Assembly (NCBI RefSeq): GCF_023155275.1
Contig: NZ_JALMUV010000021.1
Span: 55,757-119,756 of the forward strand
Length of the DNA: 64,000 nt
From: Streptomyces rhizoryzae
Lineage (GTDB): Bacteria; Actinomycetota; Actinomycetes; Streptomycetales; Streptomycetaceae
Direction of reading: 5' to 3'
This document shows, piece after piece, positions 33,552 to 42,169 of this stretch (position 1 is its first letter; every line of letters begins with the position of its first letter). The notes beneath the pieces are model-generated. The model was not told where the DNA came from. It made no database searches and was given only the letters and a program-made list of their open reading frames with translations. A program made the translations under genes and the position numbers.

Positions 33552-36089
33552 ATGTTCCGTACCGCCTTGCGCAATGTGCTCGCGCACAAGGCCCGGCTGC
33601 TGATGACCGTCCTCGCCGTGATGCTCGGCGTGGCCTTCGTCTCCGGCACCCTGGTCTTCACCTCGACCCTCTCCGACGCCCTCCAGACCAGCTCCCGCAA
33701 GGGCTTCGACAACGTCGACGTCGCCATCCAGCAGTCGCGCGGCCCGGCCGACCCGGGCACCGCACCGGGCGCCGCCCGCTCCGTGCTCGACCAGAAGCTG
33801 CTGGACACCGCCGCCCGGCTGCCCGGCGCCGCCTCGGCCACCGGCAGCGTCTCCGGCTTCACCGCCATCGCCGACAAGCACGGCACGATGATCGGCGACG
33901 GCTTCTCCACCCGCGGCGCCAACTACTCCCCCGGCCCCGGCGGCACCGACGCCCGCTACCCGATGCGCAGCGGCACGGCGCCCCAGGGCCCGCGCGAGTT
34001 CGCCCTGGACGCCCGCACCGCCGACCGCGGCGGCTACAAGGTCGGCGACACCGTCCGGATATCCGTCGACGGCCCGGTCCGGGAGCAGAAGCTCACCGGC
34101 ATCTTCACCACCGACGACGGCGCGGTCTCGGCCGGCGGCAGCCTCGCGCTGTTCGACACCGCCACCGCCCAGAAGCTGTTCACGGCGCCCGGCCAGTTCG
34201 ACGAGATCGACCTCAAGGCCGCGCCCGGCACGTCCCAGACGGCGCTGAAGGCCGCGGTGGAGAAGGTGCTGCCGCACGGCGCCGAGGCCACCACCGGCCG
34301 GCAGCTCGCCGACAACCAGGCCAAGATGATCGCGCAGAGCATGGACGGCATGAAGACCGGCCTGCTGGCCTTCGCCGGTATCGCGCTGTTCGTCGGCATC
34401 TTCATCATCGCCAACACCTTCACCATGCTGGTCGCCCAGCGCACCAAGGAACTGGCGCTGCTCCGCGCCGTCGGCGCCAGCCGCCGCCAGGTCACCCGCT
34501 CGGTGCTGACCGAGGCGCTGGTGGTCGGCGCGGTGGCCGCGGTGACGGGCCTGGCGGCCGGTATCGGCGTCGGGGCCGGGCTGCGCGCGCTGATGGGCGC
34601 CACCGGTGCCCGGGTGCCCGACGGCCCGCTGGTGGTCTCGCCCACCACGATCCTGATCTCCCTGCTGGTCGGCATCGTCGTCACGGTCCTGGCCGCCTGG
34701 CTGCCCGGCCGCCGGGCCGCGAAGATCCCGCCGGTCGCCGCGATGAACAGCGTGCACGCCACCGCCACCACCAAGTCGCTGGTGGTCCGCAACACCCTCG
34801 GCGCGCTCTTCGCCGGCGCCGGTACGGCCGCCGTCCTGGTCGCCACCGGGATGTCGGACGGCAAGGTCACCATGGGGGCCGGCGCCGGACTGCTGCTGAT
34901 CGGCGTCTTCGTGCTGACGCCGCTGCTGTCCCGGCCGCTGATCGCACTGGCCGCCCCGGTGCTGCGCCTCTTCGGGATCTCCGGCGTCCTCGCCCGGCAG
35001 AACGCGGTCCGCAACCCGCGCCGGACGGCCGCCACCGCCTCCGCGCTGATGATCGGGCTGACCCTGATCACCGGCCTGACGGTGATCGCCGGCAGTGTGC
35101 AGCACGGCATCGACAAGATGGCCACCTCCGCCCTGAAGGCCGACTACGTGGTCTCCATGGCGAGCGGCACCCCGCTCTCCCCGGACGTGGCGAAGAAGCT
35201 CGCCGCCTCCGCCGAGGTCACCGCGTCCAGCCCGCTGCGCAACTCCCCGGCCCGCGTCGGCACCGCCACCGAGTACCTCACCGGCGTCAACGGCCCCGAC
35301 TTCGCCAAGCTCACCAGCCTGGACTTCACCCAGGGCGCGCTCGGCACGCTCGGCGGCGGCCGCGCGGTGGTGGACGACGCGCTGGCCAAGGCGAAGGGCT
35401 GGCACCCCGGCTCGCGGTTCCCGGTGACGTTCGAGGACGGCAAGCAGGGCACGCTCACCGTCAGCGGGGTCTACCGCGGCAACCAGGTCATCCGCGGCAT
35501 CCTCCTGGACAACGGCACCCTCGCCCCGCACCAGAAGCACGCCACCGACATGCAGGTGATGGTCAAGACGGTGCACGGGGCCACCCCCGAGGCCAAGGAC
35601 GCCCTGGTCGACGCGCTGGGCAAGAACCCCGCGATCACCATCGCCGACAAGAAGGACGTCTCCGACGCCATCGCCCAGATGTTCACGCTGATGCTGAACA
35701 TGGTCTACGGGCTGCTGGCCATGGCGGTCATCGTCGCGGTGCTCGGCGTCATCAACACCCTGGCGATGTCGGTCTTCGAGCGGTCCCAGGAGATCGGGAT
35801 GCTGCGCGCCATCGGCCTGGACCGCCGCGGCATCAAGCGGATGGTGCGCCTGGAGTCGCTGGTGATCTCGCTCTTCGGCGGGGTGCTGGGCATCGGCCTG
35901 GGTGTCTTCTTCGGCTGGGCGGCCGGCGAGCTGATCAGCGGCTCGCTGCCGACGTACGAACTGGTCCTGCCCTGGGGCCGGATGGCGGTCTTCCTCGCGG
36001 TGGCCGCGCTGGTGGGCGTGCTGGCCGCGCTGTGGCCGGCCCGCCGGGCCGCGAAGCTCAACATGCTCCAGGCCATCAAGAGCGAGTAG
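33552..36089 (+). CDS. FtsX-like (MacB-type) ABC permease
   Basis: 845 residues, ATG 33552. A short N-terminal arm (MFRTALRNVLAHKARLLMT) leads to TM1, a roughly 220-residue extracytoplasmic MacB-like domain, three TM helices ending near residue 400, a second amphipathic re-entry (GVLARQNAVRNPRRTAATA), another TM and extracytoplasmic domain, then three final TM helices (LLAMAVIVAVLGVINTLAMS, SLFGGVLGIGLGVFFGWAAG, RMAVFLAVAALVGVLAALWP). Duplicated FtsX core (AVGASRRQVTRSVL and AIGLDRRGIKRMVR). Works by mechanotransmission with the ATPase upstream. Substrate unknown. Confidence 0.92.
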   Translation: MFRTALRNVLAHKARLLMTVLAVMLGVAFVSGTLVFTSTLSDALQTSSRKGFDNVDVAIQQSRGPADPGTAPGAARSVLDQKLLDTAARLPGAASATGSVSGFTAIADKHGTMIGDGFSTRGANYSPGPGGTDARYPMRSGTAPQGPREFALDARTADRGGYKVGDTVRISVDGPVREQKLTGIFTTDDGAVSAGGSLALFDTATAQKLFTAPGQFDEIDLKAAPGTSQTALKAAVEKVLPHGAEATTGRQLADNQAKMIAQSMDGMKTGLLAFAGIALFVGIFIIANTFTMLVAQRTKELALLRAVGASRRQVTRSVLTEALVVGAVAAVTGLAAGIGVGAGLRALMGATGARVPDGPLVVSPTTILISLLVGIVVTVLAAWLPGRRAAKIPPVAAMNSVHATATTKSLVVRNTLGALFAGAGTAAVLVATGMSDGKVTMGAGAGLLLIGVFVLTPLLSRPLIALAAPVLRLFGISGVLARQNAVRNPRRTAATASALMIGLTLITGLTVIAGSVQHGIDKMATSALKADYVVSMASGTPLSPDVAKKLAASAEVTASSPLRNSPARVGTATEYLTGVNGPDFAKLTSLDFTQGALGTLGGGRAVVDDALAKAKGWHPGSRFPVTFEDGKQGTLTVSGVYRGNQVIRGILLDNGTLAPHQKHATDMQVMVKTVHGATPEAKDALVDALGKNPAITIADKKDVSDAIAQMFTLMLNMVYGLLAMAVIVAVLGVINTLAMSVFERSQEIGMLRAIGLDRRGIKRMVRLESLVISLFGGVLGIGLGVFFGWAAGELISGSLPTYELVLPWGRMAVFLAVAALVGVLAALWPARRAAKLNMLQAIKSE

Positions 36090-36130
36090 CCCGGAGCGGC
36101 CGGCCGGCCCGAGCACCCTGGGCAGGCCGA

Positions 36131-36165
36131 GGGCCCCGGTCCCGCACCGCGCGGGACCGGGGCCC
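36131..36165. terminator. Perfect 15-bp hairpin with TTT
   Basis: GGGCCCCGGTCCCGC pairs with its exact complement across ACCGC, followed by TTT on the plus side. It ends the ABC operon and probably also cfa, which converges from the right. Confidence 0.88.
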
Positions 36166-36214
36166 TTTGCCGTCGTGCCCGGCCCGGTCCGTGCGGACCG
36201 GCGGGCGGCGCCGC

Positions 36215-37543
36215 TCAGCCCCGCCAGTCGCGGGCCCGCAGCGGCAGCCCGGAGGTGCCGGAGTCCGGGGTGCGGACGGCCAGCACCTGGTTGACCCCTA
36301 TGCGGTTGCGCTCGAAGGACAGCGCCGAGGCGGCCATGTAGAGCCGCCAGACCCGGGCCCGCCCCGGCGAGGTGAGGCGCACCGCCTCCGTCCAGTGCTG
36401 CTCCAGATTGGCCACCCACTGACGCAGCGTCAGCGCGTAGTGCTCCCGGATCGCCTCCACGTCCCGCACCTCGAAACCGGCCTCCTCCAGCTGGGCGACC
36501 GTCCGCCCCACCGGCGCCAGTTCCCCGTCGGGGAAGACGTAGCGGTCGATGAACTCGTCGACGTGGTACGCCTCCTCGTCCACCAGCGGCCGCCGGGCGA
36601 TCTGGTGGTTCAGCAGCCGCCCCCCGGGCCGCAGCAGGCCGTACAGCAGGCCGGCGTACTCGGCGTAGCGGGCCCGGCCGACGTGCTCGGCCATCCCGAT
36701 GGAGGAGATCGCGTCGAACGGCCCGTCGCCGACCTCGCGGTAGTCCTGCACCCGGATCTCGATCCGGTCGGTGAGCCCGGCCTCGGCGACCCGCTTGCGG
36801 GCGTAGGTCGCCTGCTCCTCGGAGAGCGTGATACCGACCGCCCGGACGCCGTACTCGCGGGCCGCGTGCAGCACCATCGAACCCCAGCCGCAACCCACGT
36901 CCAGCAGCCGCCGGCCCTCGGACAGGCCGAGCTTGCGGCAGATCAGGTCGAGCTTGTCGCGCTGCGCCTCCTCCAGGGTGGGCGCGCCGCCGGCCGCCTG
37001 GCCGGCGGGCTTCCAGTACGCGCAGGAGTAGACCATCGACGGGCCGAGCACCAGCTCGTAGAAGGCGTTGCCGACGTCGTAGTGGTGGCTGATGGCCTGC
37101 CGGTCGCGGAGCAGGGAGTGCAGCGCGCCGCGGCGCGGGCGGGCCTCCTCGGCGGGCGGCGCGGGCGGCAGCGGCAGCCCGGCCAGCGACAGGAGTTCCT
37201 TCCCGGCCGCGCGGATCTCGGGCCGGGCCAGGGCGCGCAGCGCGGCGGTGCGGGCCGGCTTCCCGGCGGCCTCGCCGCGCTCCCAGATCGTCCCGGCGAG
37301 CAGGTCCAGCGCCTCGTAGAGGTCCCCGTCGACGTCGAGGTCGCCGGCCACCCAGGCCCGGGCCAGGCCCAGTTCGCCCGGTTTGAACAGCAGCCGGCGC
37401 AGCGCGCGGCGGTTGCGGAAGACCAGCACCGGGGCGCCCGGCGGACCGGACTCGCTCGCGTCCCAGGCGCGGATCCGCACCGGAAGCGGGGCTCCCAGCA
37501 CCTCCTCGGCGAGCTTGGTGAGCCGTCCAGCGGCACCGGCCAT
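36215..37543 (-). CDS. Cyclopropane-fatty-acyl-phospholipid synthase family methyltransferase
   Basis: 442 residues, ATG 37543 with GGAGGTG ahead. An N-terminal lipid-binding segment of about 130 residues is followed by a SAM methyltransferase: SHHYDVGNAFYELVLGPSM, motif I LLDVGCGWGSMVLHAA, GITLSEEQATYARKR, and SIGMAEHVGRARYAEYAG with the expected active-site acid. Transfers a methylene group from SAM to unsaturated acyl chains of membrane phospholipids. Full length for the family. Followed by a convergent terminator shared with the ABC operon. Confidence 0.93.
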   Translation of the reverse strand: MAGAAGRLTKLAEEVLGAPLPVRIRAWDASESGPPGAPVLVFRNRRALRRLLFKPGELGLARAWVAGDLDVDGDLYEALDLLAGTIWERGEAAGKPARTAALRALARPEIRAAGKELLSLAGLPLPPAPPAEEARPRRGALHSLLRDRQAISHHYDVGNAFYELVLGPSMVYSCAYWKPAGQAAGGAPTLEEAQRDKLDLICRKLGLSEGRRLLDVGCGWGSMVLHAAREYGVRAVGITLSEEQATYARKRVAEAGLTDRIEIRVQDYREVGDGPFDAISSIGMAEHVGRARYAEYAGLLYGLLRPGGRLLNHQIARRPLVDEEAYHVDEFIDRYVFPDGELAPVGRTVAQLEEAGFEVRDVEAIREHYALTLRQWVANLEQHWTEAVRLTSPGRARVWRLYMAASALSFERNRIGVNQVLAVRTPDSGTSGLPLRARDWRG

Positions 37544-37679
37544 GTCGCACACCTCCGTCGTGACGAGTCGGGGCAAAGAAGTTTCACCCACCACGTAAAC
37601 GCCAAGTGGGCGCGCGGATAGTCCCGTTCGTCAGCAAGAGAACAACACGGCGCCGGGTTTCGGCCACACCCGGGCACGC

Positions 37680-37717
37680 CGAAGGGCGCCCGCCCCACGG
37701 ATGGCGGACGCCCTTCG
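37680..37717. terminator. ndh terminator hairpin
   Basis: CGAAGGGCG pairs with CGCCCTTCG, with a further CCGCC/GGCGG inner pairing and one bulge. It lies 28 bp beyond the ndh stop, before cfa in the same direction. Confidence 0.78.
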
Positions 37718-37744
37718 GGCTGGTCGGAGTACCCGACCGGGAAA

Positions 37745-39133
37745 TCAGGAAGCCTTGGCCTTCGGCTTGCCTCCGTCGGCCGCGGCGGCCGGGGCGGGGG
37801 CGGGCTTGGCGGCCTCGTAGAACTCCTCGCGGGGGTTCTCCATGGCGCCGAGCGAGACCACCTCGCGCTTGAGGAAGGTCGCCAGCGTCCAGTCGGCGAA
37901 GACCCGGATCTTGCGGTTGAACGTCGGCATCGCCATGCCGTGGTACGCGCGGTGCATGTACCAGGCGAGACGGCCCTTGAGCTTGATCTTCATCTTGCCC
38001 ATGACGATCATCGCGACGCCCTTGTGCAGGCCCAGGCCCGCGACCGCGCCCTTGTTGGCGTGGCTGTACTCCTTCTGCGGGAAGCCCCGCATACCGGAGA
38101 CCACGTTGTCGCCGAGGACCTTGGCCTGCCGCAGCGCGTGCTGCGCGTTCGGCGGGCACCAGGCGTTCTCGTTGCCGTTCCGGCGGCCGACCATGTCCGG
38201 GACCTGGGCGTTGTCGCCCGCGGCCCAGATGTAGTCGGTGCCCTGCACCTGGAGGGTGGCGGCGGTGTCGATGTGGCCCCGCGGGCCGAGCGGCAGGCCG
38301 AAGCGGGACAGCGCCGGGTTCGGCTTGACGCCGGCGGTCCACACGATGGTGTTCGAGAGCACCTCGAGGCCGTTGTTGAGGATCACGTGGCCGTCGACGC
38401 AGGAGTCCATACCGGTCTTGAGGTAGACCTCGACGCCGCGGGACTCCAGGTGCTCCTTGCCGTAGGCACCGAGCTTGGGACCGACCTCGGGCAGGATCTT
38501 GTCCGCGACGTCGACCAGCAGGAAGCGCATGTCCTCGCGCTTGACGTTCTTGTAGTACTTCGCGGCGTCGCGGGCCATGTCCTCGACCTCACCGACGGTC
38601 TCCGCACCGGCGAAGCCGCCGCCGACGAAGACGAAGGTCAGCGCCTTGCGGCGGACCTCCTCGTCGGTCGTGGAGTCGGCCTTGTCCAGCTGCTCCAGGA
38701 CGTGGTTGCGCAGGCCGATGGCCTCCTCGATGCCCTTCATGCCGATGCCGTTCTCGGCCAGGCCGGGGATCGGGAAGGTGCGGGAGACCGCGCCCATGGC
38801 GACGACGAGGTAGTCGAAGGGCAGCTCGTACGCATCGCCCACGAGCGGGGCGATGGTGGCGACCTTGCGGTCCTGGTCGATGGTCGTCACCCGCCCGGTG
38901 AGGACCTCCGCCTTGGGCAGCACGCGCCGCAGCGGGACCACGACATGACGGGGGGAGATGCTGCCGGCCGCAGCTTCAGGGAGGAAGGGCTGGTACGTCA
39001 TGTACGAGCGCGGGTCGACGACCGTGACGGTCGCCTCGCCGTACCGCATCTTCTTGAGGATGCGGCGCGCCGCGTACAGGCCTACGTACCCACCGCCTAC
39101 AACGAGGATCCTGGGACGCTCCGTGGTGCTCAT
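37745..39133 (-). CDS. ndh: Type II NADH dehydrogenase
   Basis: 462 residues, ATG 39133. Two dinucleotide folds: FAD GxGxxG in ILVVGGGYVGLYAARRI and NADH LTFVFVGGGFAGAETVGE. Also the FAD Asp in YIWAAGDNAQVPD and the quinone-site stretch NAQHALRQAKVLGDN. A C-terminal amphipathic/TM segment (FADWTLATFLKREVVS) holds it on the membrane. It oxidises NADH and reduces menaquinone without proton pumping. The Ala/Pro/Lys-rich tail is lineage-specific. A Rex-type operator lies 36 bp upstream of the start, indicating repression when NAD+ is plentiful and induction by NADH. Confidence 0.95.
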   Translation of the reverse strand: MSTTERPRILVVGGGYVGLYAARRILKKMRYGEATVTVVDPRSYMTYQPFLPEAAAGSISPRHVVVPLRRVLPKAEVLTGRVTTIDQDRKVATIAPLVGDAYELPFDYLVVAMGAVSRTFPIPGLAENGIGMKGIEEAIGLRNHVLEQLDKADSTTDEEVRRKALTFVFVGGGFAGAETVGEVEDMARDAAKYYKNVKREDMRFLLVDVADKILPEVGPKLGAYGKEHLESRGVEVYLKTGMDSCVDGHVILNNGLEVLSNTIVWTAGVKPNPALSRFGLPLGPRGHIDTAATLQVQGTDYIWAAGDNAQVPDMVGRRNGNENAWCPPNAQHALRQAKVLGDNVVSGMRGFPQKEYSHANKGAVAGLGLHKGVAMIVMGKMKIKLKGRLAWYMHRAYHGMAMPTFNRKIRVFADWTLATFLKREVVSLGAMENPREEFYEAAKPAPAPAAAADGGKPKAKAS

Positions 39134-39168
39134 GCAATCGAGTATCCACCCCCACATGGGGGGTCGCT

Positions 39169-39184
39169 CGTGAGCCCCTTCACA
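39169..39184 (-). promoter_or_regulatory. Rex operator (ROP) of ndh
   Basis: CGTGAGCCCCTTCACA matches 12 of 16 bases of the Streptomyces Rex operator TGTGAACGCGTTCACA, with the exact 5-4-5 layout (GTGAG-N4-TTCAC). It is 36 bp ahead of ndh, a member of the Rex regulon in S. coelicolor as I recall. Confidence 0.75.
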
Positions 39185-39432
39185 AGAATGTCGGGGGCAT
39201 CTGCTACACTCCGCCGCCCCCGTGACGGACGCCATAGTGCGTTCGGGGAACCACGGTATAACGCGACACGTTGGACACCCCCGTTGATCAGGGCTTGTCC
39301 CGCTCCGAGGGGCCGTACCACGGCCTTCGGAGACCCTGTCGCACCCCGCCGAAGACCCACCGTAGACCCCGCAAATCCCGGGCAGATGAGTCCTAGGACC
39401 TTCGAATGAGGGACGGATGGCCCCGTAGTTCG

Positions 39433-39450
39433 CCCGAGAGGCGGGTTTTT
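39433..39450 (+). terminator. Small intrinsic terminator with T5
   Basis: CCCG-AGAGG-CGGG followed by TTTTT, one of the few T-tract terminators in the window. No gene ends before it on the plus strand, so it may end a leader or small RNA. Confidence 0.45.
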
Positions 39451-39452
39451 CA

Positions 39453-39468
39453 TGTGAAGGATTTCACG
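39453..39468 (+). promoter_or_regulatory. Second Rex-like operator, upstream of relE
   Basis: TGTGAAGGATTTCACG has perfect GTGAA and TTCAC arms with a 4-nt spacer, 12 of 16 matches to the Rex consensus. It lies 158 bp ahead of the toxin gene. Confidence 0.5.
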
Positions 39469-39625
39469 AACTTTCTTTCCGGCGGCCCTCCGGGGCGGCG
39501 TCCGGAGGCCCTCGACAGCACCCGCGCGGGGCGCCGCGCGCCCAAGGGCCCGGCCCGCGGGGGTGGTTCACCGGCCCTCCCGGGCCCGGGCCGGCGAGGG
39601 GCACCGAGCGCTCCGAAGACGCTGC

Positions 39626-39895
39626 GTGACGTACGCCTTGCGGTTCACCGCAGCGGCCCAGCGACAGCTTCGCGCCATCGATCGGCCTGCTGCCATGCGC
39701 ATCCTCGCCGCACTGACCGCGCTCGGCGACGATCCGTACCGCGAGGACGCCGACATCAAGAAACTCTCCGGCCCGTCGGGCCTCTGCCGACTCCGGGTCG
39801 GCACCTACCGGATCGCCTACCGGGTCGAGGACGCCGAGCTCATCGTTCTCGTCGTCAGGGTCGGCGACCGGCACGACGTCTACCGCAGCATCTGA
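39626..39895 (+). CDS. RelE/ParE-family toxin, apparently without antitoxin
   Basis: 89 residues from GTG 39626; a longer upstream frame to 39563 looks non-coding. RelE/ParE fold: YALRFTAAAQRQLRAIDRP, GDDPYREDADIKKLSG, the core CRLRVGTYRIAYRVEDAEL and the last strand VVRVGDRHDVYRSI. These residues fit an mRNA interferase or ParE-type toxin. The usual RelB/PHD antitoxin gene, normally overlapping the start, is absent on both sides: the frame ending at 39629 has no start codon. It converges with ppx. Confidence 0.82.
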   Translation: MTYALRFTAAAQRQLRAIDRPAAMRILAALTALGDDPYREDADIKKLSGPSGLCRLRVGTYRIAYRVEDAELIVLVVRVGDRHDVYRSI

Positions 39896-39947
39896 GTGCG
39901 AACGGCCCGGAGCCCAAGGGATCCGGGCGGTCCGCACAGCGGCGGGG

Positions 39948-40901
39948 TCACGCCTCGTCGAGTGCGGCGTGCCAGGCGATGCCGTCCAGGATGTCGTGCT
40001 CGCTGACCACGACCTCCGCGGCGCCGACCCGCTCCATGATCGCCAGCAGTACCAGGGAGCCGGCGGCGATGACGTCGACCCGGCCGGGGTGCATGACCGG
40101 GATCGCGGCGCGCTCGGCGTGGGTGGAGTGCAGCAGCCGCCCGGTGATCTCCCGGACGGTGTCCAGGGAGATCCGGGAGTGGTGGATGGCCGCGGAGTCG
40201 TAGTGGTCCAGGCCGAGCGCGATGGCGGCGACGGTGGTCACCGAACCGGCCAGGCCGACCAGGGTGGCCGCCTCGGTCAGCGGCACGGCCTCCTCGGCGC
40301 GGTCCAGCGCCGCGGCGATGTCGGCCTTGATCGCGGCGATCTGCTCCGCGGTGGGCGGGTCGGAGAGCGCGCCGTCGCGCAGCAGGTGGCGCTCGGTCAT
40401 CCGCACGCAGCCGACGTCCACCGAGCGGGCCGCGCGGACCGTCCGGTCACCCAGCACGAACTCGGTCGAACCGCCGCCGATGTCCACGACGAGGTAGGGG
40501 AGTTCGATGTGCGGGTGGCCGGTCAGCTCCTTGGTGGCGCCGGTGAAGGAGAACTCCGCCTCCTGGTCCCCGGTGATCACCTCGGGCTCCACGCCCAGGA
40601 TGCCGACGACCCCGCGGACGAAGTCGTCGCGGTTCTCGGCGTCCCGGGAGGCGGAGGTGGCCACGAACCGCACCCGCTCGGCGCCCAGCTCCGCGATCAC
40701 CGCGGCGTACTCGCGGCAGGCCGCGAAGGTGCGCTCCAGGGCCTCCGGCGCCAGCCGTCCGGTGCGGTCCACGCCCTGGCCCAGCCGGACGATCTGCATC
40801 CGGCGGTCGAGTTCCTTCAGCTCACCGGTGGCCGGGTCCACGTCCGCGACCAGCAGGCGGATGGAGTTGGTGCCGCAGTCGACGGCGGCGACGCGCTTCA
40901 T
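39948..40901 (-). CDS. Ppx/GppA exopolyphosphatase family
   Basis: 317 residues, ATG 40901 overlapping the stop of the DUF501 gene (ATGA). Sugar-kinase/Hsp70-like fold: phosphate-1 VAAVDCGTNSIRLLVADVD, catalytic-Glu region ITGDQEAEFSFTGA, phosphate-2 LVVDIGGGSTEFVLG, and the adenosine motif VGLAGSVTTVAAIAL. Hydrolyses polyphosphate or pppGpp. Short single-module version, lacking the C-terminal HD domain of E. coli Ppx, as in actinobacterial Ppx1. Confidence 0.92.
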   Translation of the reverse strand: MKRVAAVDCGTNSIRLLVADVDPATGELKELDRRMQIVRLGQGVDRTGRLAPEALERTFAACREYAAVIAELGAERVRFVATSASRDAENRDDFVRGVVGILGVEPEVITGDQEAEFSFTGATKELTGHPHIELPYLVVDIGGGSTEFVLGDRTVRAARSVDVGCVRMTERHLLRDGALSDPPTAEQIAAIKADIAAALDRAEEAVPLTEAATLVGLAGSVTTVAAIALGLDHYDSAAIHHSRISLDTVREITGRLLHSTHAERAAIPVMHPGRVDVIAAGSLVLLAIMERVGAAEVVVSEHDILDGIAWHAALDEA

Positions 40902-41452
40902 GCGGACTCCCCCTCGGCGGTCGCGTCGCCGGCCGCGGCGCACGGGTTCACGCACGGGCCCTTCCGCCACCACTCGGGCAGCATGGCCAGTGCCTCGTCA
41001 CCGAGCGGGTTGACGCCCGGACCGGCGGCCAGGGAGTGGCCGACCAGGACGTGCAGGCACTTGACCCGGTCGGGCATCCCGCCGGCGCTGGGGAAGCCCT
41101 CCAGCACCTCGATGGCGTCCCGGCGGCGGATGTAGTCCTCGTGGGCGGCGCGGTAGGCCGCGGCGAGCTCCGGGTCGTTCGCCAGCCGCTCGGTCATCTC
41201 CTTCATCACGCCGTTGGCCTCCAGCGTGCCGATCGCGGAGGCGGCGCGCGGGCAGGTCAGGTAGTAGAGCGTGGGGAAGGGGGTGCCGTCCTCCAGGCGC
41301 GGGGCGGTCTCGACGACGTCCGGCTGGCCGCAGGGGCAGCGGTGGGCGATCGCGCGCAGGCCGCGCGGCGGCCGGCCGAGCTGCTCCTTGAAGGCGGCGA
41401 TGTCCGCGGCGGTGGGCTCGGTGGGCTCGGTCTGGGGCGGGGGCGTGTCCAT
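40898..41452 (-). CDS. DUF501-family protein
   Basis: 184 residues, ATG 41452. DUF501 signature: FKEQLGRPPRGLRAIAHRCPCGQPDVVETAPRLEDGTPFPTLYYLTCP (conserved Cys in RCPCG and LTCP), then GMPDRVKCLHVLVGHSLAAGPGVNPLGDEAL. The Cys/His set suggests a metal-binding site. Its fixed position between divIC and ppx in actinobacteria hints at a cell-envelope or division role, but function is unknown. Confidence 0.9.
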   Translation of the reverse strand: MDTPPPQTEPTEPTAADIAAFKEQLGRPPRGLRAIAHRCPCGQPDVVETAPRLEDGTPFPTLYYLTCPRAASAIGTLEANGVMKEMTERLANDPELAAAYRAAHEDYIRRRDAIEVLEGFPSAGGMPDRVKCLHVLVGHSLAAGPGVNPLGDEALAMLPEWWRKGPCVNPCAAAGDATAEGESA

Positions 41453-41541
41453 GTGCGCTTTCGGTGAGGGCCGGATGGTCGGTGGCGGGCGGCCGGAGGC
41501 GGTCCCGCCCGTACAGTCTCGCCGGTGGGGACGGCCGGGGG

Positions 41542-42024
41542 CTACCGCTTGCCGGCGGCGACCGCGGTGCCGGTGGCGTCGGCCGTGTCCACGGCGTCCC
41601 AGAGCTTGTCGTACCAGGGGCGCGGGGCGGCCTGCGCGCCCCTGGGGGCGGCGCGGACGCCGGAGCCGTCCTGGACGGTGTACCCGGTCTCGCCCGGCAT
41701 GACGTAGTGCAGGTGGCGGCGGGCCTGCTGGCGGACGTAGGCCGGGTCCTGCCAGCGGGCCTTCTCGTCGCGCAGGCGGTCGAGCGCGGCGGCGGCGTCC
41801 TGGGCCTTGCGGCGCTGGTCGGCGATGTCGGAGCGCTGGGAGATGTACTGCCGGGTGGGGTACGCCAGGGCGACCACCAGGGAGCACAGCACCAGCGCCA
41901 GCAGGGCGGCGCGGCCGGTGAGGCGGTTGCGGCGGGGCCGCCGCCCGGCGCGCTGCACCCGGGCGGCCGCCTGCTCGCCGAGCGCCTTGAGCCGGGTCGC
42001 GGTGGAGAACCGGTCCGCGGGCAC
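41542..42024 (-). CDS. divIC: Septum formation initiator, FtsB/DivIC
   Basis: 160 residues, GTG 42024 after AGGGGAGG. A basic cytoplasmic N-terminus is followed by one TM helix (RAALLALVLCSLVVALAYP), a coiled coil (SQRSDIADQRRKAQDAAAALDRL) and the conserved ARWQDPAYVRQQARRHLHYVMPGE. The C-terminal 40 residues are variable. It bridges FtsL and FtsQ in the divisome; in Streptomyces it is needed for efficient sporulation septation. It lies between DUF501 and enolase, as in other actinobacteria. Confidence 0.93.
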   Translation of the reverse strand: MPADRFSTATRLKALGEQAAARVQRAGRRPRRNRLTGRAALLALVLCSLVVALAYPTRQYISQRSDIADQRRKAQDAAAALDRLRDEKARWQDPAYVRQQARRHLHYVMPGETGYTVQDGSGVRAAPRGAQAAPRPWYDKLWDAVDTADATGTAVAAGKR

Positions 42025-42169
42025 GTCGCCTCGCCTCCCCTTCAGCTTCGTCCTGACGTCGTCCCACCAGGTCCGCCGTCAGCCGTCGTGCACCGGCATG
42101 GCGGACGTCCCCGGCAACGGTACGGGACCGGCGCCGGGGACGCTTCGCTTCTCGGGTCCGACCCGGCCG

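Larger units (their letters stand above)
39185..39625. other. ndh-relE intergenic region
   Basis: 441 bp. It contains a possible -10 box (TATAAC near 39256), an inverted repeat CTCCGAGGGGCCGTA/TACCACGGCCTTCGGAG near 39304-39335, a short terminator (39433-39450) and a second Rex-like site (39453-39468). The part after 39470 has no start codon in the frame that runs into the toxin, so no antitoxin gene is evident. A small RNA of roughly 190 nt ending at 39450 is possible. Confidence 0.4.

Noticed and set aside
32661..37550. Very long open frame (over 1600 codons) on the minus strand
   Set aside because: It is antisense to the ABC ATPase and FtsX genes and out of frame with cfa; such frames arise from high-GC codon bias. 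The residues are low-complexity Gly/Ala/Arg/Asp.
39423..39629. Antitoxin gene before the RelE toxin
   Set aside because: The frame overlapping the toxin start runs back to a TAG at 39426 without any ATG, GTG or TTG in a usable place, and the residues are Pro/Gly/Arg-rich.
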